Position numbers and translations under genes: made by a program | NCBI GenBank assembly: GCA_011317545.1 | Contig: WUJK01000001.1 | Coordinates: forward strand, 4,135,001 to 4,199,000 | From: Coniella vitis | Taxonomy: Eukaryota; Ascomycota; Sordariomycetes; Diaporthales; Schizoparmaceae | Length of the DNA stretch: 64,000 bases | Reading direction: 5' to 3' | The notes under the pieces: generated by a model | Databases searched by the model: none | Seen by the model: the letters and a program-made list of their open reading frames with translations, nothing else | Told to the model about the DNA's origin: nothing | Shown here: positions 1-10,039 of the stretch, piece after piece | Layout: every line of letters starts with the position of its first letter | Position numbering within the stretch: position 1 is the stretch's first letter

Positions 1-690
1 CTCTACAATGCCAATCACCTTGATTCCAGTCTTGCGACAAAAGTCGAGCTCTTTGCGAACATCTGCAGTTGCCACTGCCTGTGGAGTAGTGACGAGCACA
101 CCCCCAGCCAGCTGGTCGGGTCTCGCGAATTGTAGCAGATATTCGACCACAGATATATGTTCGTCGCTCGTTCCAGGAGGTGTGTCTATCAACAGGTAGT
201 CTGTCTCGCCCCAAGCGACGTCGGTCAAGAACTGTTTGATCATGGCCGTCTTCTTGGGACCTCGCCACACGACTGAGTCGCCTGGCATGACGAGAAAACC
301 CAGGCTCATGATGCGCAGCGACCCACGGCCCGTTGCACTGTCGGCATCGTGTATCTTGACTGGCAGCCAACCGTCGGGACCTTGGGTAATGCGACCCTCG
401 TGCGCAACTCGAAACATGTGGGGGATGTTGGGACCAGTGAGATCGATATCCAAAACGCCGACAGAATGGCCCGCCTGGGAGAGGGAGAGGGCAAGTTGCG
501 TGGTGACTGAAGACTTGCCTACTCCTCCTTTGCCTGAAAGGACCTGTTGTTGGGCGGGCGAAATTAGAAAACATGGTTTTGTACGCCTTGCGCCAGGCCA
601 GGCTAGCCTGTATGCACGTATTGAAAAAAGGGAATATGTGAAAAGTCCAACACGTACCAGGACAATGTGCTTGATGTTTGACAGCGACAT
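1..690 (-). CDS. CFD1: Cytosolic Fe-S cluster assembly ATPase Cfd1 (NUBP2 type), 3' end cut by window edge
   Basis: Scaffold P-loop ATPase of the cytosolic iron-sulfur assembly (CIA) machinery; in the family it partners Nbp35. Exon 1 (690-658) encodes MSLSNIKHIVL. A 114-nt intron (657-544) has donor GTACGT and acceptor CAG. Exon 2 (543 to the edge) opens with VLSGKGGVGKSS, the deviant Walker A of the Mrp/NBP35 family. It continues with the VLDIDLTGPNIPHMF block, WRGPKKTAMIKQFL, and the Walker B/switch region LLIDTPPGTSDEH, then runs in frame off the window at KVIGIVE. The short N-terminus without the four-Cys domain separates it from Nbp35. The C-terminal CxxC motif lies outside the window, so completeness cannot be judged. 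A phase-0 intron after 11 codons fixes the start. Identification is firm; Cfd1 rather than a mitochondrial Ind1 rests on the short N-terminus and motif wording. Confidence 0.93.
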   Translation of the reverse strand, partial: MSLSNIKHIVLVRVGLFTYSLFSIRAYRLAWPGARRTKPCFLISPAQQQVLSGKGGVGKSSVTTQLALSLSQAGHSVGVLDIDLTGPNIPHMFRVAHEGRITQGPDGWLPVKIHDADSATGRGSLRIMSLGFLVMPGDSVVWRGPKKTAMIKQFLTDVAWGETDYLLIDTPPGTSDEHISVVEYLLQFARPDQLAGGVLVTTPQAVATADVRKELDFCRKTGIKVIGIVE

Positions 691-1672
691 GACGTATAAG
701 AAACTGTTACCAACGGCAAGAAGCCAGTGATGTAAAGAGTTTTGCGCCCAGAGGTGCTGTCGAAAGGATATCAAGGAGGAAAGTGAGTCGTGAGCTCTGC
801 GGTCGCCATAACGGGCAATCGGGCGACGCGGAGCTCAGAAGGTGTTGGTCATCACTAGATATTTTGTGATGAAGGGCCGGCCTTTGGCCAAGTATCGGCA
901 GCTGATAAAGCAAAAAAAAAAAAAGCGTAAGCAGCTTTGCGCTTAGTCATATAGTCATGCTACTGTGTACATCGCAAGTCGCGACTAATTGCCTTGCAGG
1001 TGCTGCATACTTCTAGTATAGGCCCCGCTGTGGCTCCCCCTGAGGACCCCTGCGCGGTACGTACTTTTTACATACTACAAGGTACTACATCGCAGGGAAC
1101 GTACATATTGTGGCCTAAAATGGGGGAGGCTGCATATTCGGCTCATCCGCTTTGCTCGGAAAGTTTCAAGTCGCAACATTCCTCATTGCCCTCGTACAGA
1201 TTGTTCAAGGAATAATGGTCCTTGGCGGCTGGTGGATGCTGACCGCCCCAGCGCCCCTAGTCCTAGGCCTGGACCGCTAATCCAGGTCCTATGCTGACTT
1301 TGCCCGGCCTGCTAAAGACCACGTTTTACAGCGCCCGTCTATCATTCTTTCTGTTAATTAGCTGCGGCGCATCCGCCGTGCGTGAATCCGGGTACCGATT
1401 TTCTTCAACTACACGATCCCCACCCGACGGATAACTGCTGGTCACTGCGGCCCCATCTTTGGACACCGCCGCATCTTGTTTGCATTTTTGGATGCACCAT
1501 GACTTTTTGCTACCTTTTCTTTACTCGAGTAACGACGTAACGAGACCAGCATCAACGTTAACGACACGCTTCAACCCCCAAGCCAAGCGCCGGATCTCTG
1601 GAATCTCGGTGCACGGCCCGCCAATGGACTCGCTATAGCCTCATCCCATCATGAGAAGCCTCTCTGGCAAGC
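691..1672. other. Divergent intergenic region, Cfd1 / adaptor-like gene
   Basis: This 982-bp spacer lies between two divergently transcribed genes and should hold both promoters. I see an A-tract at about 911-924 and a TAC-rich segment (about 1057-1092). Two short upstream ORFs (1624-1638 and 1651-1725) precede the next start codon. No coding signal was found. Confidence 0.6.
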
Positions 1673-4441
1673 ATGGACGATCCATGGGGCTCGCCGTGGG
1701 CGACCAACGACTCGGCGTCCTCCCTTGAGCCTCCAGCTCGCACCCTCACCAATCTCGAACCGCCCAGTCGTACCTTGTCGAGAGCCCGATCGTCGTCGAG
1801 CATATCGCCGTGGGCTGTCGAAGACGATGTAGCGAATGACTGGGCTCTGCCTGGCTCAAGCCTGGCTCCCCCGCCCGCTGCTGCCACCTTTGGCAATAAT
1901 GGATGGGCTGGCTGGGGAGCAGAGGATGCCCCGAATTCATCCTTGTCACTGAAGCCAGGAGAGGCAAACCATGGCCCTCTAGCCTGGCCGGCAGCATCCA
2001 GGCGGAGCAGTGCTCGATCAATATCTCGCCAACCGTCGCCCGATCCCTGGGCCACAGAGCTCTCGCAAACCCCCTTACACCCCCAGGTGGGCTCGCACAT
2101 TTCACCCGATCAGACCGTGTCCTCTAAATTGGATAGCACAGAGGAGGTGGACGAAGAAAAGAGCCCAGGTGGCCATGAGCAGGTCAGCGACCAGGTTGAA
2201 GAGCTTGCAGATAATAAAGATGGAGAGAAGTCAATTGAAAACAATGGCGGCGCTACAATCGCTCGGGACACCCAAGATTTAGCCGCTGTTGGCCTCGACA
2301 CGATGGAGAATGAACCCGAGTCCCAGCAACGTCCGCAGTCGCCTAACCCCTCAAGGCATTCTTCCGTTTCCCAAGACAGTCAACGAGGAGATAGGGTGGA
2401 CTCTCCTATTACTTCAATGGACGAGGATTGCAAGGAACGCCCCCCCATGTCTCGAAAATCTTTATCCAAGATTCAGGAACTGGTCGACAAATATGATGGC
2501 CTGACCAAAAATGCCGACGATTCACTGCTTGTGCCTCCTCATGTCGAGAGACGGCGTAGTGCAAGCCGGTCGGCGAGCATCAGGAGTTTTAGAACAGATG
2601 TCACCAGCGATTTTGGTGACTTTGAAGATGCCGAAGATGTAAATTCCATCCATTTGTCTAGGCCATCATCGGTAAAAGATTCGCCGCGTCCTTCCAGCTC
2701 GCGAGCTGGTCGGCTGCGGTCCGCTTCACAATCCTCTCTACGAAACACGGCGCCAAATTCTGGCACGACAGCAATTACCAGCCCCATTCAGGAAGAGGCG
2801 CCCAGCAGTTCCCGGGATTTACACACCAACTTGGATCCCACCAGCTTCGGCCCGAACCTGGAGCTTATAGACAAGCTCTTCGACGTGGAAAAGTTGGAAA
2901 AGGCACAGCCTATTGCCAAGGACTATAGCCTAGACGCCATTGATGGAATAATCAAAGACAACTTCTCGACTGTCTCTGAGCGCAAGACATGGTACCGCAT
3001 TTCTCGTCCAGGCACTATGCGAAAGCATGACTTGGGCGACGATGACAGCTACCGTCGCGTGACCTGGCTTGGTTCCAAGGTGCGCGAAGATGTCAGCAAG
3101 ACACTCCGACGTTGGATAACCGAAGGCCCATATGCTGGACGCGCGGCAACCGGTGGGCGGGCCAAGGTCAAGGGCGGCGCATTCAATTGGGATGCGCAAG
3201 ATGCAAAATCAGAGCCTATTTCGTTTGACGAGATTTTTGGCAAGCGAAAAAGTGTGCAATCACCCAAGCCTGAGAGTGTAGCAAATCACCGTCCTTTATC
3301 GCTCCAGGTGCAGTCCACTGCACGCGCGCATTCTCGCACCGCTTCGGCTGGCGTCAAGAGTTTGGCGCCGCGTTCGCCGCTGAGTATTCCCTTACCACCA
3401 GCGGCGCCGACGTTCAGCTGGAGCTCTGGAACAACCGGCTCCTTGACGCCCGCCTCTCCGCGCCCTCCAAGCGAGTATACGAGGCAGTCACTCGAAGTCA
3501 GACCAGCCCGTTCCACAGACAATGCATCCCCTGGCGTGCCCGAGCCCGAAAAGTCAGAATCTGTGCGTCCTATATCACCTCCGGCACCAGCACCGGTCAT
3601 GTCTAATAAACTCGCTGCGGCGGTACCGGAGGACAACAATGATGACGATGATGATGACGAGTGGGGTGAAATGGTGGCTTCCCCAACCGTCAACAGCCGC
3701 CCTGGTAGTGACTTCTTTGATACAAGTGCCCAAAGTTCCAGTGTCAGCCTTGCGGCAGGCTCGAGGGCAATTACACCAACCACGCAGGAAGCTCCCATTG
3801 CTGCGTCTTCTTTCCTGCCTTCGAACGAGGACTCGAGCATGTCCTTTGGTGATATATGGGATTTTTCATCATTCGACAGCACATCTGCCGCCCCTGCGCT
3901 TCCACCAACAACGACTTCAAAACCAGCATTTGATTTTGACACGCCCTTGCCGTCTCCGGCTCTGAACCCGCCATCAAGGACTCGCTCACCTGCCTCGTTT
4001 CCGCTCCCACATTCGCCAGCTCTGAGTATATCAAGGTCTGGATCGCCTGGCTCATTGCCACCTCCGCTTTCTCCAACATCAAGTGCACTATCGAGAAGCA
4101 CATCGCCAGCTCCATTCCCTGTTTCACAGTCTCCTACAATAACATCCACCCCAAGAGCTGCGTCGCCTGCGTGGATCCAGCCAACAACCAAAGCACCGAC
4201 GCCATCCGCACCTATACGGCCGCACCACACACCCAAGAATTCTTTGACCCTAATTCGGCCGTCACCATTACACAACGTGATTATGCCGAACCCCATATTG
4301 CTTGAACAAGAGCAACCAGAATCCTCCAGCAAGCCGGTAACGAAAAGTGTCAGCTTTGTACAAGATCAGGACGTCGCCAACGAACCAACGGTCAGGCGCA
4401 TTGTGGCAGGGCTACCCGATCTCTCCTACATGCTCCGCTGA
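1673..4441 (+). CDS. Large, mostly disordered conserved-looking fungal protein with acidic Phe adaptor-type motifs
   Basis: Intronless ORF of 922 aa starting MDDPWGSPW. I do not recognise a named family. Most of it is low-complexity Ser/Pro. One ordered-looking block (about residues 400-530) includes LIDKLFDVEKLEKAQPIAKD, a YRISRPGTMRKHDLGDDD segment, VTWLGSKVREDVSKTLRRW and FDEIFGKRK. Trp-Gly and Asp-Phe motifs recur: DDPWGSPW at the N-terminus, GWGAEDAP and DPWATE (residues about 80-125), DFGDFEDAED (about 313) and MSFGDIWDFSSFDS (about 723). An acidic run (NDDDDDDEWGEM) sits near residue 660. Acidic FGDF/DxF motifs are known in aftiphilin-like proteins that bind clathrin-adaptor ear domains, so a trafficking accessory role is a reasonable inference but unproven. 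Two out-of-frame upstream ATGs precede the chosen start. Confidence 0.8.
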   Translation: MDDPWGSPWATNDSASSLEPPARTLTNLEPPSRTLSRARSSSSISPWAVEDDVANDWALPGSSLAPPPAAATFGNNGWAGWGAEDAPNSSLSLKPGEANHGPLAWPAASRRSSARSISRQPSPDPWATELSQTPLHPQVGSHISPDQTVSSKLDSTEEVDEEKSPGGHEQVSDQVEELADNKDGEKSIENNGGATIARDTQDLAAVGLDTMENEPESQQRPQSPNPSRHSSVSQDSQRGDRVDSPITSMDEDCKERPPMSRKSLSKIQELVDKYDGLTKNADDSLLVPPHVERRRSASRSASIRSFRTDVTSDFGDFEDAEDVNSIHLSRPSSVKDSPRPSSSRAGRLRSASQSSLRNTAPNSGTTAITSPIQEEAPSSSRDLHTNLDPTSFGPNLELIDKLFDVEKLEKAQPIAKDYSLDAIDGIIKDNFSTVSERKTWYRISRPGTMRKHDLGDDDSYRRVTWLGSKVREDVSKTLRRWITEGPYAGRAATGGRAKVKGGAFNWDAQDAKSEPISFDEIFGKRKSVQSPKPESVANHRPLSLQVQSTARAHSRTASAGVKSLAPRSPLSIPLPPAAPTFSWSSGTTGSLTPASPRPPSEYTRQSLEVRPARSTDNASPGVPEPEKSESVRPISPPAPAPVMSNKLAAAVPEDNNDDDDDDEWGEMVASPTVNSRPGSDFFDTSAQSSSVSLAAGSRAITPTTQEAPIAASSFLPSNEDSSMSFGDIWDFSSFDSTSAAPALPPTTTSKPAFDFDTPLPSPALNPPSRTRSPASFPLPHSPALSISRSGSPGSLPPPLSPTSSALSRSTSPAPFPVSQSPTITSTPRAASPAWIQPTTKAPTPSAPIRPHHTPKNSLTLIRPSPLHNVIMPNPILLEQEQPESSSKPVTKSVSFVQDQDVANEPTVRRIVAGLPDLSYMLR

Positions 4442-5322
4442 GCCATGCATGGCTCATCGTGGGGATGTCAATTGAAGCTAGAAAATATCAAAACCTTTTG
4501 GCAGTCCAAATCAAGCCCGACCGCCTGGCTGCATTGTCCAATAATTGTTGGATATCCATAACTGAAGCATGGTTGTTCTGTATTGCCCCTTGGCAATGGC
4601 ATGGAAAACTGCATATTTATGACCTCCGTATAGAGCACGAGAACATATAATGAACAACCCGCCATGTCTAGAAAATGCAAGCGAATTATGATTGGTGGAC
4701 CGTTGATCAAACTTGTTAGTTTGCCAACTTGACAATCAGCCTGAAATTTGACAGGTGATGAGCCTACAGCGTCCTACGCGGATGTCGGTCGGATTTCTAG
4801 ACAGTTCCACTGCAATGCTCGGCGGCATCGCTGCGGGTCCTTCGGAGCGGCTCTGCGGGTTTCCATATGCATCGAACCAGTCGAACCTTCAAGGCCACAC
4901 CTCTTTACATAGTACATAGTACATTGTCTTTTTTTCCCCAGCCTGCTAATGAGATTCGACGTCATTCGTGGTTCATTTATATGATTTTTTGATCATGTGC
5001 GCGTGGTGTGCTGCTTTGCAACCTTTTTGGTCTCCTTGAAATGCTACCAGAGTTGTGGTGAATTGTCATTGTACAAGCCGTTGAAGTCATTCTGGATCTT
5101 GGTCGCTGGCCTATAGGCAAAAAGACGTTGAGCGCGCTATTCACACACTGGCTGGGAGCAGCTGCACGCATCTTGAAGTCTCAGTTGTATCTTGTTCTGG
5201 CTCTGTGATCTGTTCTCCAGGAATTGGCTTGTAGATTTGCTTGTCCAAGGCGGTCCAAGGCCAATTAAATTGTTTTTGCACCCAGACTATACTTGCCATC
5301 AAGGACCTACCGATACGAGATC
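4442..5322. other. Intergenic, 3' end of adaptor-like gene and FMP42-like promoter
   Basis: 881-bp spacer between two + strand genes. It contains a tandem TACATAG motif (4905-4925) and no convincing ORF. The last 150 bp are T-rich and are probably leader of the transporter gene. Confidence 0.55.
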
Positions 5323-7406
5323 ATGTCTTTGGCCCAACGCCGCACGACTCCCGATGGAATCGAGCCCGTCCCTATCCCCCAAGACGCTCCCTTTGAAGCG
5401 GGCCAGACAGCGGATGAAAGCAATGACTACCTTGCAGTCGACAGCGAGCGCAGGGCATCAGCCACCAGCAACAACCACCGAGCAAGTATCGTGGGGATCC
5501 CAGTCGAAGATGGAAAAGAAGTCTGGCAGGAATTGAGCTACGATGCTTTTCATGCTCCTCAAGGACCCCAAGACTTGTTGCACTATGAACCATTCCCACC
5601 AGAGGTGGGCGAAAATGTTGCGGCGTACGAAGTGTCCGCTGCCAAAAGAATAGGTAAGTCAGATCTCTTGTTGTTCAAGAACGAACCCAAATCGAGCAAA
5701 ACTGATAGACGCGAGGCTGACCTGTAGCGATATAGCACAAGTGGCTTTTGCCGTCATTGCCTGCGTCCTCGCCTCGGGCATTGTGTGCGGTTTTGCGGCT
5801 CTCAAGCCCGTGCTCATCTCGGAGGACGTCTATTCGTCCCTCTGTCCACCAGACTGGGCCGATTCAGTCTCGAAAGGCGGAAGTGGAGAGTCCAAGATCC
5901 CGTGTCCCGAGCAAGACATGCGCTTGAACCTCTTCTTCATCACCGCGTCCATTACCCTAAATGTCTCGACAGTCTTGGTAGGCTACATCCTCGACCAGCA
6001 CGGGCGACGAGTATGCTATCTTCTCTCGGCTGCGATACTCTTGCTCGGTTCGGCCTGCATGACCATCGCCTTTCGGCTGGGTGACAGCATGGCCTGGTTC
6101 GATGGCTACATTGTTGGCAACGTCCTATTGGGCCTCGGCGGAAACTTTTTGTTTGTATCGTCATACCAGCTCTCTAATGCCTTTCCACGTCATGCTGGGC
6201 TAGTCGTAGCGCTGGTAACCGGTGCCTTCGATGCCAGTGCCGCCGTCTTCCTCTTTTACCGTCTCGCATACGAAGCCACTCATCATCGCTTCCAGCCGGC
6301 AACCTTCTTTTTCATCTTTGGCTTGACGGTTCCCTCCCTCATACTCGTTGCCGAGCTGGCCCTGATGCCCAAGTCAGGCTACAATACCAAGCGCGAATAC
6401 CAAGCCGCCATTGCCGCCGCCCAAGACTCATCCCAGGATGTGCACGCTTCCGACGAACAAGTCTACCGCAACAAACCGCAAGAGCTCCGCCGGGCCCGCC
6501 AGCGCCGTGCCAGCATCCGCGAGACGCAGCTCGAGCGCATCGAGACCGTGGCCGGCACCGCGCAAGAGCGCCGCGAAGATCGGAAAGTAGCTCGCGAGCG
6601 GCAGGCCACATCTGGAGTGTACGGCATCCTGCAGCAAAAGCCCGTGCTGCGGCAGATGGCAACGCCGTGGTTCTGGCTGCTGCTCTGCATGACCGTGGTG
6701 CAAATGACACGCATGAACTACTTCATCGCGACGGTGCGCGCGCAGTACCGCTACATGCTCGGCTCGGAGGCGCTGGCGGAGCGCGTGAATGGCTTCTTTG
6801 ACGTGGCGCTGCCGGTTGCGGGCGTGGCGACGACGCCGTTCATTGGCGTCTTGCTCAACGAGATGCCCGTTTGGGGCACGCTGGCGGTGCTGAGCGGGTT
6901 GATCGTTCTGCTGGGGGCGCTCAACTGCGTGAGTGGGAGTTTGGGCGCGGGCTATGCCACCGTGGTCATGTTTGTGCTGTTTCGACCGCTCTATTACTCT
7001 GCTGTTTCGTAAGCTTGCTCCTTGTCTCTGGTTGTCAGCATCGCCACGGCTAATAGTATACAGCGACTACGCCACCAAAGTCTTTGGGTTCGCCACCTTT
7101 GGCCGCATCTACGGCACCATCATCTGCGTCTCGGGCATTGGCCAGTTCATCCAGCCCGCGCTCGACGCCCTCACCCACGGCCCGCTGCGCAATAATCCCG
7201 TGCCACTCAACTTGACCTTTGCGGTTGCGGGTGGGTTTCTCTGTGCGGTGCTGACGCTCTTTTGCTTTGTCAAGACAAGGGAGAATGGCGAGCGGAACCA
7301 AGAGCTTGTTGCTGCGCTCGAGGCGGAGCAGGCGAGCGAGGAGGAGGAGACGGCGGGGCTGTTGAGCGAGGAGGTGGGTGTTGGCGGCAGTTACGGCGGT
7401 GCTTGA
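5323..7406 (+). CDS. MFS transporter, FMP42 / SLC43-like
   Basis: Three exons: 5323-5653, 5736-7008 and 7064-7406, joining to 648 aa. Introns start GTAAGT and GTAAGC. Exon joins restore AAKRI-AQVAFAVIACVLASG and YYSAVS-DYATKVFGFATFG. The N-terminal about 105 residues are hydrophilic and cytosolic. Transmembrane segments follow, the first near residue 115, with the loop motif GYILDQHGRRVCYLLSA after TM2 (the MFS D-x-x-GRR signature). A long charged central loop contains RRARQRRASIRETQ and ends before MATPWFWLLLCM. Six more helices follow, then an acidic tail (EAEQASEEEETAGLL). This layout and the LKPVLISEDVYSSLCPPDW loop match the FMP42 (YMR221C) group related to SLC43 amino-acid carriers. Substrate is unknown. 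The ATG at 5323 is the first Met in the open frame. Confidence 0.88.
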
Positions 7407-8279
7407 TGGTCTGTCTTTTTAAGGGGAGAATCGTATACGGTCAGAGAACAGGGAAAACAGACGAGAGCCTGGCCTTGCGTGGTATAGATCTGCCTTGCCA
7501 AAGAGTGTTATATTGTCATGCCTGCCACAGGATGATTTGGGTCAGGTGTGGGTGTCCAAAATGGGTCAACACACTTGGAAGGCTTTTAGTGCTAGACGCT
7601 TTGGGCATGTAGTCCTGGATAGCTTGGTGTTGAGGCCGGCCATGTTGGCTGTCTTTGTTCGTTTTTGTTTTCGTCTGCCTCTTCTTTTGCTACTGTCCTG
7701 CCTCCTTCTCCAAACTCGTTGCACGTATTTGATAACCAGGAATGCCTCTGTTATTTCGGTGCCCAGGTGCTGCCTCTGCCTCAAACCTGGGCCCCGCTCA
7801 AGCAAAGTCTTTGGAAACAAACCCTCCCAACCAAGGCAAAGCACAAGCCCAGACGCTCAAAGCAAGTCGAAGGAATAGGTGTGCCTTGCTCTAACCCAGC
7901 ATTCTCTGCAGGCAACTACCTCTCTTGCCGTTGCCACCTACAAGTACCCATTCTTGAATCGCCAACCCAAGCAGTTGACCCACCACATTGGTTGCTCTTG
8001 GTTTTCCCCTTCCGATTCATACTCTGGCAGCATCTCTCTCACGATATCCAACCTTTTAACAAGGAGATTTCGGGGCTGAACACAACTTCGACTGTTCAGT
8101 TTTCTTCTCCCCAATTCAGTCTTGTGCAAACGAAATTCCTCTGTTATCGCGTGCACCGTCCCACCACAACCATTCGGAGCCTCTCGCAGGTTTGCCAGTG
8201 TACGTTGACACCTCCAACCCTCTGCCTCGAGATATACTAACCTCTCAACCTTGGATTCAAACAGACGAAGCATTACAAC
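7407..8279. other. Intergenic, pyrimidine-rich leader of the repeat protein gene
   Basis: 873 bp. From about 7640 the + strand is rich in C and T, as in long fungal 5' leaders. Candidate splice sites exist, but none gives a supported coding exon. Confidence 0.5.
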
Positions 8280-8993
8280 ATGACCAAGACGGGTAGATAC
8301 AGGAGGAGGCAGGATGATGGCTACAGTGATCTTGACTGCTCTGATAGCAGCAACGGTGCTGGCATCAAGCCTGCCAACATCAAGCCTACCATGATCAAGC
8401 CTACTAACACCGGGCCCGCCAATATCCAGCCTGCTCTCATCGAGCCTGCCTTCAACGCGCCTGCCTTCTACGGGCCTGCTTTCATCGAGCCTGCTTTTAC
8501 CAGGCTTGACCTTACCGCGCCTCCCTTCACCGAGACTCCCTCGCTCGAATTTTCCTTCACCGATGCTGCCCTCACCGCGCCTGCCAACATCGACCCTCCG
8601 TCGAGCACCCGCAAGGAAAAGGCCCACTCGGACACGGGCATCGCCTCAAACAAGCTCACCCATCCGCCCAAGACTCCGTCCTCGCAGAGCATTCTCTCCG
8701 CGGACAAAATCAAAGCCATGGGCCAATCGCCCGAGGGCTTTGCCCTCCTGGAGGAGCTTCGAGCCTGCAGACGGGAGAATGCATCGCTCAAGTTCACAAT
8801 CGATGGCCTGGAGGCCACAGTCACGAGCCTCACGCAAGAGCTGGAAGAGAACAAGGCTCTCTTCTCTACACTCTGGGCTAAGCGGGAAGGAGAACTGGAG
8901 GAGGGTATGATCAAGATTCCCCGCGAGAAGCTTGATCAGGTTCGATCTCAAATGCACGCTGCCCTCGAAAATCTCAAGGACACGGCCGAGTAG
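8280..8993 (+). CDS. Pentad-repeat plus coiled-coil protein, unknown function
   Basis: Single ORF of 237 aa beginning MTKTGRYRRRQDDGY. Residues 29-108 are sixteen consecutive five-residue units with a loose consensus [I/T]-x-P-A-[F/N/L], such as IKPAN, IQPAL, IEPAF, NAPAF and TAPAN. Residues about 150-237 are charged and heptad-like (LLEELRACRRENASLKF through LTQELEENKALFSTLWAKRE), indicating a coiled coil. No signal peptide or membrane segment is seen. The repeat is not the bacterial A-[D/N]-L-x-x pentapeptide fold, because Pro is fixed in place of the inward-facing Leu/Phe position. No family is recognised. The gene could be lineage-specific. The start is the first ATG of the frame, preceded by a possible 5' UTR acceptor (AAACAG) shortly upstream. 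Confidence 0.68.
   Translation: MTKTGRYRRRQDDGYSDLDCSDSSNGAGIKPANIKPTMIKPTNTGPANIQPALIEPAFNAPAFYGPAFIEPAFTRLDLTAPPFTETPSLEFSFTDAALTAPANIDPPSSTRKEKAHSDTGIASNKLTHPPKTPSSQSILSADKIKAMGQSPEGFALLEELRACRRENASLKFTIDGLEATVTSLTQELEENKALFSTLWAKREGELEEGMIKIPREKLDQVRSQMHAALENLKDTAE
8364..8603 (+). repeat. 15-bp coding minisatellite, 16 units
   Basis: Sixteen in-frame units of 15 bp related to ATCAAGCCTGCCAAC. Every unit keeps frame, the CCT/CCC proline and usually the GCC/GCT alanine codon. Later units (TRLDL, LEFSF) are more diverged than the first nine. Confidence 0.85.
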
Positions 8994-10039
8994 AATATCG
9001 CGCTACTCCGGCGTAGAGCGTTAGGATTCTGGTCCACAACATACTGCATTGGACCACTCCGATGGTAATGAGTATATGGTCAGCACCCAAGAGGATAGAG
9101 AACCAAATGGACACCCAACATGTTGATCAGGCTAGCGGTGTGCCCAGCCGCACCTCGTTCTGCAATTAGATGTTGGATTGCTCGCCTAGAGGCAGGCTTT
9201 TTGGACGTGGTTTAAGTCAATTCTCTTCTTCTGAGAGAGGGAGTGTTGATAGCAGAGTTTCCAGTGTCGTGATAGTCATGCCGAATATTGTGGTGATAAC
9301 ATATTCTTATATGTCATCAGCATGGCTATGATTTTCACAAATTTACTGGAGTACATGTGCGAAATTGAACTTTCACAACCCAGACCCACGATATCAGGAT
9401 ATGATAAAACCATAAAATCAACGTGATGACCAAGTTGATGTTCGCAAACACGCAAGACTGCAATGACGAAACACAGAGAATGAAGCCAATCAATGGCGGC
9501 GAGACACTATTAAACTTCAATAAAGGCCTTTTTGGGGGGCAGAGTCAGCGACAGAACCATATTTCTCTAGAAACCTCACGTCGTTCCATAATGATTATCA
9601 GTCATCTATTGTCCTTAATTTTGACAACAACGCACATGGCAAAATCTCAAGCTTCTACGTTTGATATGTCTTTAACAGATCCGCACTTCTCGCCCCATTG
9701 AAAACGAGTCCGCGCATATGCTCAAACACCTAGGTAGAGATAATAGCGCGTTTCAATGATGAGTATCGACCCCACCGAACTCAAAGACCGACGTACAATG
9801 CATAACATCTCATAATCGGACGGGAACTGGACATAAGTATCATTTATCCGTTGGAGCATAAATTTATAGGCTAACCGGAGCCCACTTTATCGTGCACAAA
9901 TGAAAAGCGCATACTGAGGGTCTGGAAGACGGAAAAAGGGAAAATAAAATAAAGACATGCCCGAACCAAAAGTAAGCTTCAAGGTACACCACACCCCATG
10001 AACTCCAGAATGTCTGTTGGAAGTCGCCGCCTACTCACT
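8994..10039. other. Intergenic between convergent genes
   Basis: 1.05-kb spacer between a + strand and a - strand gene, so it holds two 3' ends. It is AT-richer than its flanks from about 9230 to 9960. Only short ORFs with no domain signal are present. Confidence 0.5.

Noticed and set aside
3286..4332. 348-codon ORF on the - strand
   Set aside because: It lies fully antisense to the 922-residue gene; its Gly/Ser/Glu-rich translation is the mirror of Ser/Pro codons and has no domain.
7938..8627. 229-codon ORF on the - strand with regular DESRLD-type repeats
   Set aside because: The repeats are the reverse complement of the 15-bp units of the + strand gene, and the frame is open as a by-product.
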